DNA of 9,447 bases from Salinicoccus sp. UBA3372. GTDB taxonomy: Bacteria > Bacillota > Bacilli > Staphylococcales > Salinicoccaceae. The position numbers and the translations under genes were made by a program. Within the stretch, counting starts at the first letter, position 1; each line of letters starts with the position of its first letter. The notes beneath the pieces are model-generated. The model saw only the letters and a program-made list of their open reading frames with translations. It was not told the DNA's origin and ran no database searches. Shown in pieces: positions 6,160 through 9,447 of the stretch. The stretch covers positions 1-9,447 of the forward strand of contig DEQG01000025.1 of the NCBI GenBank assembly GCA_002360325.1. The letters run 5' to 3'.

Positions 6160-8411
6160 TTATGTTCTTTGTCTTTTTGTCCATCATCATAGGATATATT
6201 TTAGCAGTAAGCCCATTATTGGGCTTATTTTTTTTGATTTTATTATGTTTTATATGTCACAGGAAGCTTGAGCAGAAGTTTCTCATCTTCCTGTTTTTAT
6301 TCATAGTGGCAGTGAGCATGCTGTATGCAGGGAGACCGGCTGTGACTGAAACAATAGAACATATTGATGAAATAACGATTACAGATTATAAATATTACCG
6401 TGATGAAATCCATTACCTGGCCGAGACCGGCGGAATGACTTTTGAATTGTTCGTTGATGAAGGAAGCAGGATTGATATTGGTACAGTTTGTACAGGAAAC
6501 TTTGCTGCTGCCGATATTAAAGGGCAGCGGAATTTCCTGAAGCGCAGCGACTATATGCAGCTGACTGTAAACCAGATCAGCGGCCGGATCTATGTAGATA
6601 CTCTGGAAGGAACTGATTGTACAGCAGGGGAGAGGACTTTGAAGATGACCCTCGCACATTTGAGGTCACTGTATATGGATGAGTTATTGAACTCTGCTTC
6701 ATTCGGCTACAAGTTCGACCTTCTTACACTCAGCATCGGTAACAAAAGCTATATAGAAAGCGAGTTTTTTGATTCGCTGCAGAAATTAGGGATTTATCAT
6801 CTGTATGTCATTTCAGGGACCCATGTTGCTTTCATCAGTGCGTTTCTTTATTTTGCATTCAGAAAAATGAGGCTGACGCTCCGAACAATCAAAATACTGC
6901 TGATCATATGTCTGTTGCTGTTTCTTCTCATAAATATTTTCAGTCCAAGTGTATTCAGAGCAGTTTTTATGGCCGTGCTGCTGATTGTCACATCTTTTTT
7001 TAATAAAAAACCGTACTTGACGATTATTTCGTTATCAGCCATCATTCAAATAATCCTCAATCCCTATATAGTCTTTCATGCCGGATATCAATTATCATAT
7101 ATCACCACTTACTTCATTCTGCTTGCCAGACCGTTCATACAGGGACAGAAGGTATTTGTACAGCTGCTGCAGATCACTTTGATTTCTGAAGTCTCAACAC
7201 TGTTGATCATTCTAATACAATTCAATGAAGTCAGTATAAGCGGCATTGTCATGAATCTGATTTTCGTGCCGCTGTTTTCAATCGTCATATTTCCAATGGT
7301 CATTTTATTCCAGGCAGTGATGATATTGCCTAAAATAGAACTCATTGATCATTTTTATCATCTTGTTTTCACGTTTTTGCGGGAGATGATTACTTATCTC
7401 GCCAATCTTTTCAAACACAGGTATGCAGTTAAAAATCTGTCTGAGTATATTTACATGTTCATTGCAGCGATGACATTTCTGATCGCGCGGAGCATTTGTA
7501 AACTTGATCATATGCGTTTGTCTGTATACAGTCTGATACTGGTGGTTACAGTATATTCTGCAAATATCACCGACAAGGAAGAATTCACTTTCACAATGAT
7601 CGATGTCGGACAGGGCGACGCTTTTTTAATCGAAGATCATAAAAGCGATCAGACGGTGATGATTGATACCGGGGGTGTATTCACATTCGGCGACAGGAAA
7701 TCGATGCTTGCTGAGAAGACGGTTCTGCCATATTTGAAAGAACGGGGAATCGACAATATAGACCTGTTGATTTTAAGCCATATGGATATTGACCATGTAG
7801 GTGAAGCAGAAGATGTCATCAATAAGAAGAATGTGAGAAATCTGATGGTAAACTTCGAAGATCCAAAATTAGAGGAGTGGGCTGAAAATATTATAGAAGG
7901 AGATTTCACCGGGAATGTACTGCCATCAGGCGATATATCAACTATGAACGTTGGAAACATCCTCATAGAGAATCTGGATGCCGGTTATCCTGGCGCTGAA
8001 AAGGTGTCGAATGAACATTCGATAGTTTTAAAGGTGTCACTTGGTGACTACAGCTTTCTCATGACGGGTGACATGACGGAAGCGATGGAGGAATATATGC
8101 TCGGACATATGAGAGATCTGCAGGTGGATGTACTGAAACTTGCACATCACGGTTCCGATACTTCCACCGGAAGTGCAATTGTTGAAGCGGCATCCCCGGC
8201 ATACGCATTGATTTCCGCGGGGGCAGATAACCAGTACGGCCATCCCCATCAGAATGTGCTGGACAGGCTGGAAGGGATTGAAATACTGAGTACGAAAGAT
8301 GCAGGAATGGTACAATTGAACATTAAAAGTGATAGACTTTGTGTCCGGACCAAGCTGGATGAAACATTAAATCATTGCATAAAAAAAAGAGCTGAACCAT
8401 CAGCTCTCTAA
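6156..8411 (+). CDS. comEC: DNA-uptake channel ComEC
   Basis: A 751-residue polytopic membrane protein that moves single-stranded DNA across the membrane. About three N-terminal membrane helices (residues 2-60) lead to the extracellular DUF4131/OB-like N-loop, about 65-195, which has exactly two cysteines, C112 and C155. Their spacing matches the N-loop disulfide of B. subtilis ComEC. The competence membrane domain begins with YHLYVISGTHV (H215, S220-G-T-H223) and runs to about residue 470. The C-terminal metallo-beta-lactamase domain has MIDVGQGD at 481-488, HMDIDH at 542-547, TGD at 637-639, AHHGSD at 663-668 and GHPH at 695-698, so the proposed nuclease metal site is intact. The ATG overlaps the comEB stop by 4 bases with only a weak ribosome site, implying coupling. 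The last codons overlap the yqzM terminator. Confidence 0.96.
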   Translation: MIMFFVFLSIIIGYILAVSPLLGLFFLILLCFICHRKLEQKFLIFLFLFIVAVSMLYAGRPAVTETIEHIDEITITDYKYYRDEIHYLAETGGMTFELFVDEGSRIDIGTVCTGNFAAADIKGQRNFLKRSDYMQLTVNQISGRIYVDTLEGTDCTAGERTLKMTLAHLRSLYMDELLNSASFGYKFDLLTLSIGNKSYIESEFFDSLQKLGIYHLYVISGTHVAFISAFLYFAFRKMRLTLRTIKILLIICLLLFLLINIFSPSVFRAVFMAVLLIVTSFFNKKPYLTIISLSAIIQIILNPYIVFHAGYQLSYITTYFILLARPFIQGQKVFVQLLQITLISEVSTLLIILIQFNEVSISGIVMNLIFVPLFSIVIFPMVILFQAVMILPKIELIDHFYHLVFTFLREMITYLANLFKHRYAVKNLSEYIYMFIAAMTFLIARSICKLDHMRLSVYSLILVVTVYSANITDKEEFTFTMIDVGQGDAFLIEDHKSDQTVMIDTGGVFTFGDRKSMLAEKTVLPYLKERGIDNIDLLILSHMDIDHVGEAEDVINKKNVRNLMVNFEDPKLEEWAENIIEGDFTGNVLPSGDISTMNVGNILIENLDAGYPGAEKVSNEHSIVLKVSLGDYSFLMTGDMTEAMEEYMLGHMRDLQVDVLKLAHHGSDTSTGSAIVEAASPAYALISAGADNQYGHPHQNVLDRLEGIEILSTKDAGMVQLNIKSDRLCVRTKLDETLNHCIKKRAEPSAL
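6206..6235 (+). terminator. Terminator-like hairpin inside the 5' end of comEC
   Basis: The stem TAAGCCCA (6208-6215) pairs perfectly with TGGGCTTA (6220-6227) over a 4-base loop TTAT, and eight consecutive Ts (6228-6235) follow directly. One G-U and one A-U pair can extend the stem to 6206. By shape alone this is a strong intrinsic terminator, but it lies in frame within codons 17-27 of comEC, which encode the membrane segment VSPLLGLFFL. Function is inferred only; U-rich codons for Phe and Leu make some of this likely by chance. Confidence 0.5.
8381..8407 (-). terminator. Rho-independent terminator of yqzM, embedded in comEC
   Basis: AGAGCTGA at 8388-8395 pairs with TCAGCTCT at 8400-8407 (8 bp, 4-base loop). 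On the minus strand the stem is followed by a run of eight Ts (As at 8381-8388 on the plus strand); the outermost A-T pair of the stem uses one of them. The plus-strand side has no T tract (CTAAATAAAA), so it works for the minus-strand gene only. It falls within the last comEC codons and 12 bases past the yqzM stop. Confidence 0.85.
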
Positions 8412-8418
8412 ATAAAAT

Positions 8419-8562
8419 TCACCCGAACAATCTACCGACGATCTCAAATACATGAGCAATAACGTAGATTGCTGTAAGACCGAGGAACCCGACTACAAAT
8501 GCCAGACCGGAATCCACAACGTCATTATTTTTTGATTGTACATTTTTTTCGAACTTATTCAT
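8419..8562 (-). CDS. yqzM: Small YqzM-family membrane protein
   Basis: A 47-residue protein read on the minus strand, beginning MNKFEKNVQSKNNDVVDSG. The N-terminus closely follows the YqzM family pattern MNxFEKNVQSKxND, remembered from B. subtilis YqzM (about 44 residues), which lies at this same locus between comEC and holA. Residues about 18-43 form one hydrophobic membrane helix (SGLAFVVGFLGL...), so it is a single-pass membrane peptide with a short charged head. Its function is unknown. The start codon is at 8562-8560; AGGGGG (8577-8572 on the minus strand) stands 9 bases upstream. It has its own TATAAT box at 8599-8594 and its own terminator, so it is a single-gene transcript. It converges on comEC and diverges from holA. 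Confidence 0.88.
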   Translation of the reverse strand: MNKFEKNVQSKNNDVVDSGLAFVVGFLGLTAIYVIAHVFEIVGRLFG

Positions 8563-8593
8563 TTAGAAAAACCCCCTAAACTATTCAACATCT

Positions 8594-8599
8594 ATTATA
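8594..8599 (-). promoter_or_regulatory. Putative -10 box for yqzM
   Basis: Read on the minus strand this is a perfect TATAAT, 31 bases before the yqzM ATG, which leaves room for a start site near 8587 and the AGGGGG ribosome site. The -35 position (about 8617-8622) reads TAGCTT, a poor match to TTGACA, and overlaps the opposing -10 box of holA. Confidence 0.55.
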
Positions 8600-8620
8600 G
8601 GATAATTCACTAATAAAAGC

Positions 8621-8626
8621 TATAAT
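8621..8626 (+). promoter_or_regulatory. Putative -10 box for holA
   Basis: A perfect TATAAT 30 bases before the holA ATG, with a GGAG ribosome site at 8645-8648 in between. The sequence 17 bases upstream (8598-8603, TAGGAT) is a weak -35 and overlaps the yqzM -10 box. As comEC has no terminator on its own strand, holA may also receive read-through from the competence operon. Confidence 0.5.
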
Positions 8627-8656
8627 ATATTTATGATTTAATGTGGAGTGAACAAA

Positions 8657-9447
8657 ATGAACTTAATCCAAGTGATATATGGAACAAATATTATACGAAT
8701 AGAAGAAACTGCCAAGAAAATGGCAAAAGATTTTCTGGGAGAAATTGATGAATTCAGCCTGGTCTCTTTAAATTATAAGGAAACTCCGATTGAAAACTTA
8801 ATTGAGGAAGCACAGACACTGCCTTTTTTATCAGATAAAAAGGCGATTATAGTCAATGATGCATATTTTCTTACAGGTGCCAAAACAAAAAGTGATGTTG
8901 AACATAACATTGATATGTTCATTGACTATCTTACAAATAAAAATGATGACACGCTTCTGATTTTTAAAGTGTTCAATGAACAGCTGGACAAGCGGAAGAA
9001 AATCACTAAACTTATTCAGAGAGAGGGTGCGGTCACAGAAGTGAAAGAGATGACCGAACCTGAAATAAGAACTCTGATCATTGATTCTCTTACTGATAAA
9101 AATATGAATATCGATGATATGGCACTGGATATGTTTTTGGAAAGGACGGGAATAAGCTATTCCAATGTCAAGAGTGAACTGGATAAAGTCGTCTTGTATG
9201 CAGATCATACGATTACCGCGGATGATGTGGATGACGTGGTGAGTATCAGTATGGAACAGAATATATTCAAGCTTACAGAACTAGTCTTGAACGGCAGGAG
9301 AGAAGACGCTGTAAAACTGGTCAGACAGCTAATATTGCAAAAGGAAGAGCCGATGCAGCTGCTCCATCTGATAATCAGCCAGTTCAGGCTGCTGTATCAG
9401 GTCAAGCTGCTTTCAAACGAAGGGTTCGCCCAGGATTATATTGCAAA
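8657..9447 (+). CDS. holA: DNA polymerase III delta subunit (3' end outside window)
   Basis: The clamp-loader delta subunit, which opens the beta sliding clamp during replication. 263 codons are present and the frame is open at the window edge; the family is about 340-350 residues, so about three quarters is seen. The N-terminal MNLIQVIYGTN and LPFLSDKKAIIV at 55-66 are the delta-family wedge region that contacts the clamp and the beta-strand after it. MEQNIFKLTELVL from residue 199 and the following helices (EDAVKLVRQLILQKEEPMQL, SQFRLLYQVK) belong to the C-terminal collar domain. The start is ATG 8657 with GGAG at 8645-8648, 8 bases away. The position after comEC and yqzM is the usual one in Bacilli, where rpsT often follows. 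Confidence 0.94.
   Translation, partial: MNLIQVIYGTNIIRIEETAKKMAKDFLGEIDEFSLVSLNYKETPIENLIEEAQTLPFLSDKKAIIVNDAYFLTGAKTKSDVEHNIDMFIDYLTNKNDDTLLIFKVFNEQLDKRKKITKLIQREGAVTEVKEMTEPEIRTLIIDSLTDKNMNIDDMALDMFLERTGISYSNVKSELDKVVLYADHTITADDVDDVVSISMEQNIFKLTELVLNGRREDAVKLVRQLILQKEEPMQLLHLIISQFRLLYQVKLLSNEGFAQDYIA

Noticed and set aside
7603..7628. GTCG...CGAC hairpin followed by six Ts within comEC
   Set aside because: The stem is only 4 bp and the bases encode the invariant DVGQGD motif, so it is not a credible terminator.
8381..8388. A8 run near the end of comEC as a programmed slippage site
   Set aside because: Slipping would only change the last few residues; the tract is better explained as the T run of the minus-strand terminator.
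8821..8844. Inverted repeat GCCTTTTT / AAAAAGGC in the 5' part of holA
   Set aside because: No T tract follows on either side, and the bases encode the conserved LPFLSDKKA segment; most likely chance.
8831..9208. Minus-strand open frame of 125 codons
   Set aside because: The plus strand here is the open holA frame with family motifs; nothing recognisable is on the minus strand.

Overview
This window is a piece of a low-to-moderate G+C Bacillota chromosome, roughly 40% G+C by eye. The gene order yqeG-yqeH-aroE-yhbY-nadD-yqeK-rsfS-yqeM, then comEA-comEB-comEC, yqzM and holA, is the conserved arrangement of Bacillales. Strong AGGAGG-type ribosome binding sites, two TTG starts and the absence of comER between yqeM and comEA fit Staphylococcaceae or a close relative. 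The family is an inference; the class Bacilli is well supported.

Bases 24-4943 hold eight plus-strand genes packed with gaps of 4 bases or less, or overlapping, so they almost certainly form one transcription unit whose promoter lies left of the window. The genes are a HAD phosphatase (yqeG), a circularly permuted ribosome-assembly GTPase (yqeH), shikimate dehydrogenase (aroE), a CRM-domain RNA-binding protein (yhbY), nicotinate-nucleotide adenylyltransferase (nadD), an HD-domain Ap4A hydrolase (yqeK), the ribosomal silencing factor (rsfS) and an SAM-dependent methyltransferase (yqeM). Four of them concern ribosome assembly or adenine-nucleotide alarm metabolism, and nadD and aroE feed NAD and aromatic biosynthesis. 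A strong intrinsic terminator ends the unit at 4931-4965.

Bases 5056-8411 hold the late competence operon comEA-comEB-comEC: DNA receptor, dCMP deaminase and DNA-uptake channel. A perfect ComK-type AT box lies in its leader. ComEC keeps its N-loop cysteine pair, its competence transmembrane domain and its metallo-beta-lactamase domain, so the uptake machinery looks intact. A textbook terminator-like hairpin with eight Ts lies inside the first 27 codons of comEC.

Bases 8381-8656 hold a 47-residue membrane protein gene, yqzM, on the minus strand. It converges on comEC, and its terminator is embedded in the last codons of comEC. It diverges from holA across a short region with two opposed TATAAT boxes. 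holA (DNA polymerase III delta subunit) runs off the right edge.

There are no rRNA, tRNA, CRISPR, insertion-sequence or phage features, and no gene-free stretch over 300 bases. This is a core-genome region. I see no new multi-gene system; the interest lies in regulatory structure overlaid on coding sequence.
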